A stretch of 64,000 nucleotides of DNA from Hydractinia symbiolongicarpus. Taxonomy: Eukaryota > Cnidaria > Hydrozoa > Anthoathecata > Hydractiniidae. This document shows positions 13,741 to 25,357 of the stretch, one piece after another. The stretch spans positions 24,490,001 to 24,554,000 of the forward strand of contig NC_079884.1 in assembly GCF_029227915.1 (NCBI RefSeq), read 5' to 3'. The notes under the pieces are model-generated. The model saw only the letters and a list, made by a program, of their open reading frames with translations. It was not told the origin of the DNA and searched no databases. Numbering within the stretch: the first letter of the stretch is position 1; each line of letters starts with the position of its first letter. Both the position numbers and the translations under genes were made by a program.

Positions 13741-15100
13741 CTCAAGAAGGTAAGTTTCCCTTATCTCGAGAAAACAAGAAAATATTTGAATTTAGACTAA
13801 ACACTGCTAAGGTTTTTATGATATTTAATGTATTTAAAGGTTAGACAACAAGCTCCGTAAATGAGAGAACAACATCGCGGTTATAACGTACCCAACAACC
13901 ATACAAATTTCTTTCAACCTCTTGATATTTCGGTTGATAAGAATGGTAACATATCAGACGGGTAGCTGCGAGTAGCGACGGGTTATTTCATCAACGGATT
14001 TATGGCTATTATCTCTATAAAAATAATACTTGTATTTTGTCTCTGTGTCCGCGAGAAAACAGCACACGAACTTTTATATTGTACGATAGAAATTCCAGAC
14101 ATGTTTAATCATTTTAATATTTATTTCTTACGTTAGTCAGGCTAGCCGAGCCAATGGGTACAGCCCTGGAGATAATATTTATAAAAAAAGTTTCTTAGCA
14201 ATTTGTCAAAATCACTTAGCTAGTACCCTGCAACCGATAGGGTGCAAAGTTTAACTTTGAAAGGGGCATATATCAAGGCGCTAACTGCGCTTTCCACAAT
14301 GCCCGCGTTATCCAGAGGACCAGGGAATTGGTGCATACTGACGTAAGTATAAATTCATACCGTTTAATATGTTAGATTTACCAAAATAAAATCATCAAGT
14401 CCGCTGTAAATATTGGCGAGTTCAGAGTGCGCGTTACTTACTCAGAAACGATCCTCCCAATTGCTTGTGGTGACGAACTTCAAACTTTTCAAGTTGAAAA
14501 GCTAGCGTAGTCACATATCTATATTTGGTTTTTGTTGCAGGGTTAATTTGTGCTGCCTCAGCTAATTAATTCAAATGCCCAAGCTTTTTAAATAGATTTT
14601 GTAGGAAACACGACCCGGGTAGTAGACTACTAGAATGCTGATAACAAAAAATTTATGGTTTTGATTAGGAAATATGTGCATACTTCTATAAGGCGCTAAC
14701 CCCTTCTAAAATTGCGCTTCAGGTACAGATATATAACTTATCTGCACTTTCGTGGGTGGGAGCAGGGAGCTCTGCTATTCTTTGCATTGCATTGAAAATA
14801 TGACATGCGTGACAACAATTTATTTTGTTGAATTGTACACAATCAAGCTAACTTGGGAAAACAATTTTACGAAACAAAATCCTATAACATTCGGATTTGA
14901 CCTATATTGGAACATTGAGTTTGAGGAGATACAGCCTAGCTACCATCCTTTTAATAGCTACCTAGCGAATTAAAGCATACCTTGCTGTTCATTAACATCT
15001 ATTGTTTTTGACGATATACAGTACTGTGTGTTTTTGTCAAGCAAGCGAAGCTATTTCCCTCGTTCCCATAAATATAACAAGGGCGTAACGAGTTTTCGCG
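13741..15100. other. Intergenic, no gene seen
   Basis: AT-rich DNA without a supportable open frame. A locally GC-richer block at about 14140-14340 may be an old repeat. No RNA gene recognised. Confidence 0.3.
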
Positions 15101-15101
15101 T

Positions 15102-15129
15102 TTTCTCGTAGTACACGTACTACGAGAAA
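15102..15129. repeat. Perfect 13-bp palindromic arms, 2-bp spacer
   Basis: TTTCTCGTAGTAC, then AC, then GTACTACGAGAAA. The arms are exact reverse complements, with ACGT at the centre. It could be a hairpin, a dimeric binding site or the fused ends of a MITE; no coding sequence overlaps it. Confidence 0.8.
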
Positions 15130-15245
15130 TTTTGACATGTCCGCATTTGGACACATAATTTTAACTAATATTGCTAACTTTTTTTATGGTCATCTTTTCG
15201 AAATGTTCCGTGAAAATCTAGTCGATCGATGCAACTTTATTCGTG

Positions 15246-15475
15246 CCATCTCCCGTTGAGACCAAGTCGGCTCACAATGTTTATTCATGTGATCCATAAT
15301 TCACTTTTAGTAATATCACGTGACCTTTTCTTAAATTTAGAACGCTTCGAACGGAAATTGTCGTGTTGCTCGCAAGTTTTATGCGTCCTGTTTCGAGTTG
15401 AGACCAAGTCACCATACAGATGTTAGTCATGTGATCCACAGGTCACTCTTACTAATGTCATGTGACAGATACATA
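15246..15475. repeat. Diverged tandem duplication (about 142 bp period) carrying E-box-like sites
   Basis: GTTGAGACCAAGTC occurs at 15255 and again at 15397, each followed at matching distance by CATGTGATCCA and then ATCACGTGAC or GTCATGTGAC. The two copies differ at many positions, so the duplication is old. The conserved sites are E-box-like, but no gene starts nearby. Confidence 0.55.
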
Positions 15476-18400
15476 ACGCCTCAAACGTTACTTGTGTTAA
15501 TGTTAGCCATATCGCCCTGGTCGCAATGGACGGAAGGGCATTTTTTAGAAAACGAGGAAAGTGTATGCATAGCTAGTTTATCACTAATTTTTGCATGTAA
15601 TGAACCCATTCTTAGTCTCACTCACACCTGAAGGTAGCTAAAATAAACTACCAACTAGAATAATAATTGAACTTAGATATCATAAAAACGCAAACAGCGC
15701 CACATACTACATAAAACTCCAAAACTAGCAGCTTAGCTAGCATAAAACTAACTACTTAGGTCTGAAAGAATTCTCTTATGCTAGCATCATAAAAGAATTC
15801 TTTGCAATAAATTCAAATTAGCTAGCTAGTTTGAATTACAGAGGGGGGCTTATTTTCTGTGGGTGGTTATAGCTAGCTATCTAAATGTCTTGGGAGTAGA
15901 CATTTACCTACTGGTGGGCATAAAGGTGCAAATCAGGCCTTTTTCGCTTTTTTACACCGTGGCTGGTCAAGTTACTGAAACAAAGATTATTTTTCTATTT
16001 CTATATCGGAAAACGTTTTCTACATCAACATCTATATTTTCTATTAACAATACTTATAAATTCTCAGAAGCAGTTCTCATGCAATCATCAACACGTAGTA
16101 AGAACTTCAAACATATATATAACTTATATATTTTGGGTTCAATCAGAACAACTTCTAGAAAAACAAAAAATGGCATCATCTGGAAGTCTCAAAAATTTTT
16201 TACATTGGGAAATTGTTTCCTAAAATAATATTCGTTTCTGTAACTTGATCTGAACTGAACACTGATGTCTAATACCATTCTTTTTGCGTTTCAAATTTTT
16301 TAGCATTTTCTTATAAACACATTAGATTCTAAACAAAATAAATTATTGGCCCATTGTGGTAATGTGGTAATGCCGAAGACCTGGGAAATATATCATGATG
16401 TTAAACCTGTTTCGCTTTAAAGAAGATAAAACCGTTTCATATGATAAAAAGGAGAATGTTAGGACCTGTTTTTTAATACTATTCGACCGATAATGGGACC
16501 TACAAACTTTCTTTTGCGAACCTAGGTGATACTGTCTACCTCTTCGCAACCCTTTCTATATTGATTATAGAAGAAAAAGTAAACGTATACGGGCATTTAT
16601 GAAGCGAAGCCAACTCTGCGTTTTTTCCTGTGGACTTGCTTTCTCGAAGGTTTTCTCTGGTTAGGTTGCAGTGCGACCAGGATATTTTTATTGAAATTCA
16701 ACAGAAACCTAAGAAGTCGAAGAAAGACGATAATGACAACACAATCCAAACAGACAAAACAGACCTCTAAAAATCTCTATGAAACGCTTATAATAGGGAA
16801 AATATAATAACTCTTGTTAGGATTATCTTTAGAACTTGAAACTTAAAACACAATTTTTTTTCATCAAGAAGAATTATCACGTGATTAATCCGATTTCCCG
16901 ATTTTTTTGGATTTCACCTGAAAATCCAAAAAAACCCGGGATTTTTGGGCATTTTTTGGCACTTTTTCATGCGATCTAATGTAACAACCGGAAAATATAT
17001 TGAATAAATGTTTATTTACCTTTCAGAAACTTCAAACAAAAAGTAAAAATTCGCTCTAGAACTAATGTAATTGAATTTTGAGCAGATAGTGGCATTTCAA
17101 AAATTTGAAGCTTTTGATGACTTCATAGAAAATGTGCTGATGCAAGCGAAAATTTATTGCAGCCATTTTGTTCCTTTTGTAAATTATTATAAATGTGCTA
17201 AGTTTGATTCAATTCGGACAAGCCAATGAAAAGTTATTAAGGGGAGGAGGGGGGGATTCCCTTCACTCCGCCCGTCCCCCGGTCATAATATGTTCGAAAA
17301 ACCCCGGACCAAATTGGGTTTAAAAAAGGTTACCTTAAGGGAATGTCTTTGCTAATGATGGGCCTGAAATGAAAGTTTTTTATGTAAAATGCGACAAATT
17401 ATTTTGCTATTGGAAGCTCCCACTACGATTATCAAAATTAATGCTTGCGATTGAAACGCATTTTTAAAGAGAGCTTTATATATTTTAAGTTAGCATTTTA
17501 AATATTTTCTGAGAAAAATAATTATTAAAAAATTATTTCTGTACAACGTGATGCGCGATTGTGGAATTAGGATACCATCTTTAATTTTCCATAGCGTCAA
17601 AGAAAGTTGGACTTTGAACCCCCGTTCGGTAGAGAAGCCCACAAATAGTTGTGGAATGTAGAGCCTCTTTTGAGAGATTTGCATCTATCCTTGTACTCTT
17701 TTTTCTTATGCTTATATGCCAACATCATATTTTCAGGCTCTCAGATCTTTTTTTGTGATAAAATTATTTAAATTTCCATAGCATGCCAAATCATAGGCGA
17801 TCCGGAAATCCACGACTTAAAACACAATACGAGGTCCAGGGGTCCAAGATTTGTTACAAGTGACCAAATATAAACAAAAACGGGCCAACATAGGTGAAGA
17901 AACGTTTAAAAATGTTTTCAGCACTTTTTGTATGCCTTGCTGCAGTAATTGGAGTGTTCAAAGTTCAACTTTCGGTCAGCTTTTTTCACTAAATAGTCAG
18001 CACTCGTCGGTTGACTCTAGTAAGTGAGTTTAAAATTAATATAAATAATCAAAATAAACGCTTAGTTACAATGTCAACAGCGTCTGGTCAATTTTATTGA
18101 TATTAAACGTATCCTGTTGTCTTCAGGATAGCTTAATTCTTGAAATTAATCTGAAATGATTAACAATTTATTATGGAACCTCTTACACGAAGTTAAGCTT
18201 TTACAATCCAATATCCTAACCGTTGTGTTATCATGGATACTTCCTGCATTTTCAGATCATCTTTCTCAATAATTTTAAACTGTAGATCATCTTGTATATT
18301 GGATTAAGAAAACGGGTTGGATCACTTTTGCAAAGACTCAATCACATAACTGATTTTTTCTTAATAAAATGATCTTGATAGAAAATTGTCAGACATTTTA

Positions 18401-19184
18401 AAAACAATGCAATTAAAGAATTTTTGTTTTGAGGAAAATTCCTGCGTGCCTATTAAAAGAATGAACCAGAAGTCATTGCCGTTAATAATGAAAACCAAAT
18501 TTACATGCCAAGCCTACCGACAATCTATGTGTGAGATATTTAGAACACTCATTTGGACAACCCACAATTTCAGAGACTTTTGTGATAGCAAAGTATGCTT
18601 GTTAGAAATTCTTACTTGAAAACCTGTGACCGGTTTAAGTTGCCTTAGTTAAGTTGTATGTACAATTATCTTATAATGGAGGTTTTTCATTGATATTAAT
18701 TAATTGCTAATCATTCATGATATAGGTTTGACTTTTCTATGTTGATAGCCTGAACACGTAAATTAGAAATACTAACTCGAATATGTGTTTCAGAATATCC
18801 TGATCACCTTTGCCTATAAAATGCGTCATACTGGCTTAATCCGTTGTGATCTTATTTTGAAACGACAGGTAGCAGCAGTATTTTGAATAGCAAAAACATT
18901 CCATGTACACCATCGCAGAGCTTATTATTAAATCTTCGCTGTCAGAGGTTAAAACTCTTTGATTACTTATATTTTTAAGTAATTAATATGTTTGGAATAA
19001 AATCAAAAAGGAAATTATGATTGAAAAATTATATTTTGTATGAGATTAATTTCCTCGCATAAAGTTATCATAACGATTCACTCTTTTCTTTATCTCTGCG
19101 AAGGAGCGCACGCTTAGGAGCAAAGAAAAAACAAATATTAAATCATTCGGAGGAGGCAACTGGTTACACATTAGGAAGAGAAAA
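15476..19184. other. Intergenic region upstream of the first GPCR gene
   Basis: No gene supported. The longest open frame (15863-16228) has no domain and ordinary AT-rich composition. An imperfect inverted repeat around 16897-16945 (TTTTTTTGGATTT with AAATCCAAAAAAA) could form a hairpin. A G-rich patch lies at 17245-17285. Confidence 0.35.
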
Positions 19185-20264
19185 ATGTTCAATGTTGCTC
19201 CAAATTCGACATTTGAGCCTGAAAGAACTTCCTTTCAAACTCATTATTCAACTGTTGATGTAATAAACATGATGTTATTGGTCTCCATCTTTGCTGTTGG
19301 AGTGGCGGGGAATGTATTAGTAATCTACATCTTCGGTATTAAGGCAGGAACGAAACGTAAACGTTTTGAGGCGTTCCTTTTAGTCCTGGGAATTGTTGAC
19401 TTCATTTCATCAATCGTTGTCCCGCTGTCATTTTTATACTTGACGATAACTAATTACCAAGAATGGCATTTCGGATTAACTGGATGTAAGATTATTCCGT
19501 CCCTTCTCCAAATTAGCATCACTGTATCGCAAGGAGTTTTGATTCTAATATGTTATGAAAGATATCAGGCCATTGTGCATCCATTTACCAAGAGGTTATC
19601 TTTGCTACAAGTTGCCTTATGGTTGATTTTTATATGTATCCTAGCAACAACGCTGTCCATTCCATACGCAATGACATTAGAGATTGTTCAAGATGATTAC
19701 TATAAGATTCGAACATGTACTCCTGACTCTAATCAAGGTGGTACCTTGCTGGTATCGGCATGCGTCAATCTCCTCAAAGACGTATTTGCTGCTTTTATTT
19801 TGATTTACCTGTCATATCATATGAGACTTTGCTTGGTCAAAGAGTACACTAATATAACATGGAATAGAAGTCAGTTTTCTGAAAAGGGAAGAAGATTAAT
19901 GATCCTGGTCATCGTGGTCTTCCTGCTACTTACTTTTCCAGTCGACATATACCGAGTTGGAGTATTGTCTTTATTTTTATCAAAATCTGAAATCTCACAA
20001 ACTGCATACAACACCATAGTGATGTGCAATACATTTTTGAATATACTTCAAATGTGTAGTTCGGTTGTTAATGTGTTTATTTACTCCAAGGTGCATCAAA
20101 ACTTTCTGTTAAATTTACCTAGCTGTTGGAAAAAGAGAAAACGGTCGTTCTCAAACTTAAACGGTAGTGGTATTGGAACGGAGATTAATTTGTTCTTAGC
20201 TTTGACTGCGTCCAACATGGTGCAGCAAGTGGATGAGGATGGATTGCTCGTGTCACACGTTTAG
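19185..20264 (+). CDS. Rhodopsin-class (class A) GPCR, intronless
   Basis: A 359-residue single-exon ORF with seven membrane segments, at about residues 28-52, 62-86, 99-123, 140-162, 188-212, 236-260 and 272-300. Class A landmarks are present: GN in TM1 (42-43), Asp72 in TM2, Cys101 at the top of TM3 pairing with Cys178 in the second extracellular loop, and ERY (125-127) at the end of TM3. TM7 has NVFIY (296-300) where most class A receptors have NPxxY. The N-terminus carries an N-glycosylation site (NST, 7-9); the tail is basic after TM7 with a Cys that could be palmitoylated (314). The ATG chosen is the first in frame and gives a short N-terminus like that of the paralogue at 25358-26518. 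The ligand is unknown; peptide or amine receptors of cnidarian-specific expansions are the likeliest class. A candidate AATAAA is at 20754. Confidence 0.93.
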   Translation: MFNVAPNSTFEPERTSFQTHYSTVDVINMMLLVSIFAVGVAGNVLVIYIFGIKAGTKRKRFEAFLLVLGIVDFISSIVVPLSFLYLTITNYQEWHFGLTGCKIIPSLLQISITVSQGVLILICYERYQAIVHPFTKRLSLLQVALWLIFICILATTLSIPYAMTLEIVQDDYYKIRTCTPDSNQGGTLLVSACVNLLKDVFAAFILIYLSYHMRLCLVKEYTNITWNRSQFSEKGRRLMILVIVVFLLLTFPVDIYRVGVLSLFLSKSEISQTAYNTIVMCNTFLNILQMCSSVVNVFIYSKVHQNFLLNLPSCWKKRKRSFSNLNGSGIGTEINLFLALTASNMVQQVDEDGLLVSHV

Positions 20265-22667
20265 ATTCTATGGTATAGTTTTATTGGCGGCGATTTCTAA
20301 AACTAGACAAACTTTCCTTAGATTTTTTAGACTTTACCTAAATTTTCACACCAGTAGGACATTTCTAGACAAAACATAACCGACTGTTGAAAAGGTACTT
20401 CCTTCCCTTTTTATTTTATGGACACAACGTTGCATTTCTCGGACCTGCGAACGGCCTAGCCCCTTTAAACCCATTTTATAGTCATATGGCTTCCGCATCA
20501 AGTAAAGGATCACATTGACTACGCAAACGCTACAAAAAAAATTGAAACGTAAAACATCTAGTTTTTTATTAGCTTATAATAGCCCTGTTTGCCCTGTTAT
20601 TTTATCTCGCCAAAATCTCAATATTCTTCCCATCTAAATGCTTCAACAAGAGACCTTAATCACGTATTTTAATTTTTATCTGTATGTCTCACCATCTGTC
20701 AAGATTTGTCATGATTAATACGGATTAAGTTCTTAAAATATTTACAACATTTAAATAAACATATTTGGCCTTTTTCTCTTAACTGAATGATTTTTGGTGT
20801 TGAAGATATTCTTTCTGCTTTTACATTAACAAATCGACAATATGGCCGTGATATGCTGACCATAGGCACATAAATACTTCTGAGACAGGGTTACACAGCA
20901 GTAATAACTTTGGCACTTCATTTCGTTTCGATTATAATAGAATTTTTGATTAATGAAAACGCAGGATTCTTCGTAAAACCCCTATCTCTCATAGAAACAA
21001 GAATTGTAATTGAAATTTGTTATAAGATAAAAAAAAAAGTTAAAAAAACAGGTGCATGTCTACAATTCAAAACATTGTTGTGTTTGCTGGAAATTTTAGA
21101 TTTTGAAAATAACACTTGTTTTTTACGAGAATTGCAACGCAATAAGAAAAAAATTAAGCTTTGCACGGCGATAACTTTGTATAAGATAATTTCAAATATT
21201 ATAATGACAAGTAACTGCGTTGCTAATCAAAAAAAAAGAGTTGAAAAATTAGATTATATTTGAAAGTTTTAAGTAGTTTTAATTTATTGTAAGTATATTT
21301 TAAATGCTTCGTCTGCACCTCTCCACATGAAAATTTTCACGTTAAAGTGTAGGAGGGCTATATGAACTAGCTACGTGATCTTACATTTAATGTTAGGTTG
21401 AGCGCTTAAGAGCAGGTAGACCATGCTGCACATCCAGGAGAAACTTTTAGTATAGGTACAGTGCATTCATTTTTATAAGAAAACCAAAAATCTAGCCAGG
21501 CCTAATGTTTTTTAAACGTATTCTTTCAATTCGAACTGAAATATAAACGCAGGTTACAACTTATTGTTTCCAAGGTGAATCTAAAAAATTATAGCGAATG
21601 ACACCAGGATGTGGGTTTTGTACAAGCAAATCGCGAAGTACCTTCGTATTTTAGTGATTACAGCGGTGCATCCTCTTAAATATCAGATTGTTAAAGCTTA
21701 TTAAGTAAAAAAGAAATAATAATGTTGGCTAAGGTTAAAAAGCTAGGAAGAAAACACGTTAGCTAGGCTAGTTTTTCACCATAACATGATGTTTATAAAT
21801 GCATGCACGTATGTAGCCAATATCATAAAATTGGTTTATTTAGGATTTATAGATGATTAAAGAACGTTTTTGAATGTTTATTTAAAAGTTTAAAAGATTC
21901 ATATAAACAACTTTTCTTGAAATAGAAAGAACGGATAATAAAAAGTTGAAGGATAAAAATCAGAGCTCCAAGGAACACATCCCCATCAATATTAAAGTGA
22001 CCTCCCCATCGCTATCAAATATATGAAAGTCGGCACCGTATCTCTCGCCAATCATAACAACGCCAGTAACTTGTTTATTGAATGAAATAAATATCACAGC
22101 CCACCGATTAAGTTTCTCGCTTGCTCCGCGAAACTTTTACAATATATTGACGACAACCGCCGTAAGACGCCATTTTGATATTAATTCTGAAAGAGGATTC
22201 GCATTTAAGAAACTTGACCGGATGTTGCCAAAACACCATTTTTAGAATTTAATTCAAATTTAATATGGAAACAAAATACCGATGTTATTATAGAGATTTT
22301 AGCTCGAGACTAAAATCAGGACCTTTAATCAGGAGTTCTTTTTACTAGGAACTGAGATCAATTTTTGATTATAATTTTATTGTTATTAACATAAGTACTA
22401 GTAATGCTGCTACTAAATTCATAATCTAACCATTTCGAAATATGAAGATAAATTTTTGTTTTTTGAATTTTTTTTGCTGTCCAGTATAATAATCCTGATT
22501 TGATACCGATAAGAGAACGTGTAATTGTAAATCGACTATTATAAATTACGTTTTTTGGTGCTAATTTTCACAAATTAGTGGTCGTGAAGTTTAATTTTGG
22601 TTGAGATCAACGAATCAAAAACAAAAGGTTAAAGAAATTTGATAAATCCTTGTTTTTTCGTATTTAG
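20265..22667. other. Intergenic between the GPCR gene and a SINE
   Basis: AT-rich; includes the probable 3' UTR of the GPCR gene up to about 20.78 kb. The open frame at 20910-21263 is Lys/Ile/Phe-rich and looks like random AT-rich DNA. No other gene seen. Confidence 0.35.
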
Positions 22668-22940
22668 CGCCGCAGCTTAATATTTATACTCTAGCACTTT
22701 GTGCGGGAGACTGGGGTTCGATTCCCCTTGGCGGCGATTCATTATGGGCGAGTGAGTGTCATTATAGCCTCGGACTAACCTCAGCGATGTAAGTGAAGTA
22801 GGAGATATGGCACACTGTGTGAATGTTGCAGAGAGTTTTCTGGCAGAGCGGAGTCCCTAATTGGGTCTGTGTAGCTCAAAATGAGCATAAAATACTCTAG
22901 GACTCGCCATTTTAGCTATAGTCTCTCCTGTAAATAATAG
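22668..22940 (+). mobile_element. tRNA-derived SINE
   Basis: The head is tRNA-like: CGCCGC at 22668 can pair with GCGGCG at 22731-22736, and a T-arm GGGGTTCGATTCCCC contains a perfect pol III B box (GGTTCGATTCC). A box and anticodon arm are degenerate. The tail ends TCTCCTGTAAATAAT and shares GTAGCTCAAA and CTAGGAC with the element at 40281-40540, so both are copies of one family. Confidence 0.6.
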
Positions 22941-23448
22941 ACGGGTATATCCCTCGATATTTGTGATGCTAGCCATAAAAAATAAGCACATCTCTTTCCC
23001 TTTTTCCGGACAAACCAACTGTTAATTAATAAGAGGTACTAATTTTCACTGTAAAATACACGTCATCAACAACGTCAATCGAGATTTCAAAATCTGTAAT
23101 TTTTTATGAAGAAAATCATCTTCTACTTAAAAAATCGTATTCTTAGTCTTTATTTCCATTATTGTGATACTATTTTAATAATGGTTTTACAAATCAAGTA
23201 GTATGACGTCATATAAAGTTCTATTGAAATGAGAAATAAATCAAATCGTTGTCTTGACCAGTCTTAATTTAAAAACGCGGACTCCAATATCTCTGGCAGA
23301 CTTTTTGTTTCGTTAATGGTCATTTTTTTTAATTCTTTCTTAAGAACGTGGAAATGTGTGCGATGATCACATATATATTTGAAACATTGAAGGTAGGGGA
23401 AATAAAGAACGTGCAAAGGAAATCTCGTTGTTCAGTATTAATATTAAA
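22941..23448. other. Intergenic, no gene seen
   Basis: AT-rich DNA between two repeats; nothing supportable. Confidence 0.3.
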
Positions 23449-23560
23449 CTAGTCGCCACAACATGAAAAAATCCACGGGGTCGCCCGTCCTTTATATATC
23501 GAATTTCGTGTTTGCCGTAGCAGACAGACAAACAGACAGACGACGGCTATTATTAAAAGA
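23449..23560 (-). mobile_element. Short Helitron-like element, diverged copy
   Basis: Left end A|CTAGTCG and a degenerate hairpin zone (AAAAATCCACGGGG then TCGCCCGTCC), as in the cleaner copies at 27624 and 59326. The right end differs (GACGGCTATTATTAAAAGA), giving a TC start on the minus strand. About 112 bp, no coding capacity. Confidence 0.6.
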
Positions 23561-23757
23561 CATGGATGTCAGAAATCGTGATCCTAAAAGCTTGTTGACA
23601 AGTTTCTCGACATTAATTTATTTTCGATTTTTTTATATCGATATGTCCAGACAGCTTAGCTAACTGTGATCTATCCTAATGTAAATTCTTTTGTCAGACT
23701 ATACTTGTATTTTTATACGATCTGAACATAATGATCACATGTTTTGATTGGAACACT

Positions 23758-23794
23758 GTTGTTGTTGTTGTTGTTGTTGTTTGTTGTTGTTGTT
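23758..23794. repeat. (GTT)n microsatellite
   Basis: About twelve GTT/TTG units with one imperfection (GTTT). Confidence 0.95.
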
Positions 23795-25357
23795 ATCTGT
23801 CGTGCCGCAAAACAAAGGCTAGTAAGTCGGTAGTGCTATTTGCATGAATGTAATAGCTACAAGAATACATCCGTTTATTAAAAAACCTTTTCGCTACTGA
23901 TGCCACCATTTTATTTTCAGGTGTGAATTTTTCCATTAGTATAATTTTATGAGGTTCGGATCTTTGAATTCAGCTCTTGCGTATAACATTTTGCGGTTTT
24001 AATAACAAAATACCTGCGGATGAGAAGAGAAACATGATACCAATCCGTTTATAACCTTCCCTAAAAGAGCTGGCACTGCATGATTTTTAAATAGAGAACG
24101 GTATGCGCTATTTCAAGTTTATGATTAATGCGAGAAAAGAAAACACAGAAACCACACATTTCAATGTACGTACAAACGATAAAGTGCTTGTTTTTACTGG
24201 TAAGTTACCTATGTTTGTGAAACACTTATACCAACTTATCTTTTGACACCGGTGGTATGTCCGCTTTGAAGTTAGAAGGAATGCCGCCTCCTGTAATGTT
24301 GTATAAGAATGGTATAAAAGGTTGTTGACATTTGTTCCGTAAAATATCAAAAATTAGTTTTTGGGTTAACATTAAAATAAGTTTGTTTAAATTTGTTTAC
24401 TTTATTTTGCAATATTTTTATATCTAATTGTAAATCGTAAAGTCTTTTTAATTTTGTTGTTTAGTTATGATGAATGTTCCAAAGTGTTGGTAGCTAATAA
24501 TATAATACTTGTCGTTAGCTCGTGAAAAAATTTTTGCGGTGGATGACCCGTCCTACAAATTTTTCGCATCGCTCTTTCGTGTATTCTTGCCGCCTGTTTA
24601 CATGAAAGAACGAAATTTGCTTGAACGGGGGTTAATAATAATAAGTGTGATTATAATGATATTTTGATTACAAAATCTCTGGTTTATAAATTGATTAAGA
24701 CAGACAACTAGTGTTATAATATTGATTTAGAAGATGAAAAGGGTAATGAAAGAGATATAAAGGCGGGATATAAATTGGATTTTGTTTATTTGAACACACT
24801 TATGAAAGATGTAGTCTCTTCGAAGCCATTTTTCACTAGGCAAAAAAATATCCGAAATCTGCTCCTGAAAGAGAAACATTCGCTTAGCCTGGGAAATAAA
24901 TAACTAAAAATTAGATTAAAAAAAGGCTAATACTGGTTTTAACTAATTATTGGCAAAAATAAACCCAAAAGAAAAGAGTACAAATTTCTTTTCTTGGCAG
25001 ATTTTTTTTCTTTAGATAAACTGATCATTTGCCGAAAGTTATGAACACAATATGTTTGTTTGGTATCGGATACCAAATAAATTTAATTTTTTATCTGGAG
25101 CTGACATTTTTACAAAATTTTTTTTTACAGAAAAGAATGTTTATACAAAATTTGAGATAGAGTTTCATATAACAACCTATTACTGATAACATATGAATGC
25201 GATAAATATAATGTCCATAACAGGCTTTAGCAGATCACACAAAACTTTCAATACTCAATAAAGTTTTTAGTACTGAGTAGTCTGCACAAGGTTTTGAATA
25301 ATCAGTATTCCATACAAGGATTTCTGTACTCAATATAGTCCATGGAAGTTGTTCTAT
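23795..25357. other. Intergenic between the tail-to-tail GPCR genes
   Basis: No gene seen. Three related short runs at 25254-25345 (ATACTCAATAAAG, TACTGAGTAGTCTGCACAAGG, GTACTCAATATAGTCCATGG) look like a worn short tandem repeat just beyond the end of the minus-strand GPCR. Confidence 0.35.

Noticed and set aside
15863-16228. 121-codon open frame
   Set aside because: No recognisable motif or hydropathy pattern, and no support from flanking exons.
20910-21263. 117-codon open frame
   Set aside because: Lys/Ile/Phe-rich, no domain, no splice context; expected by chance in AT-rich DNA.
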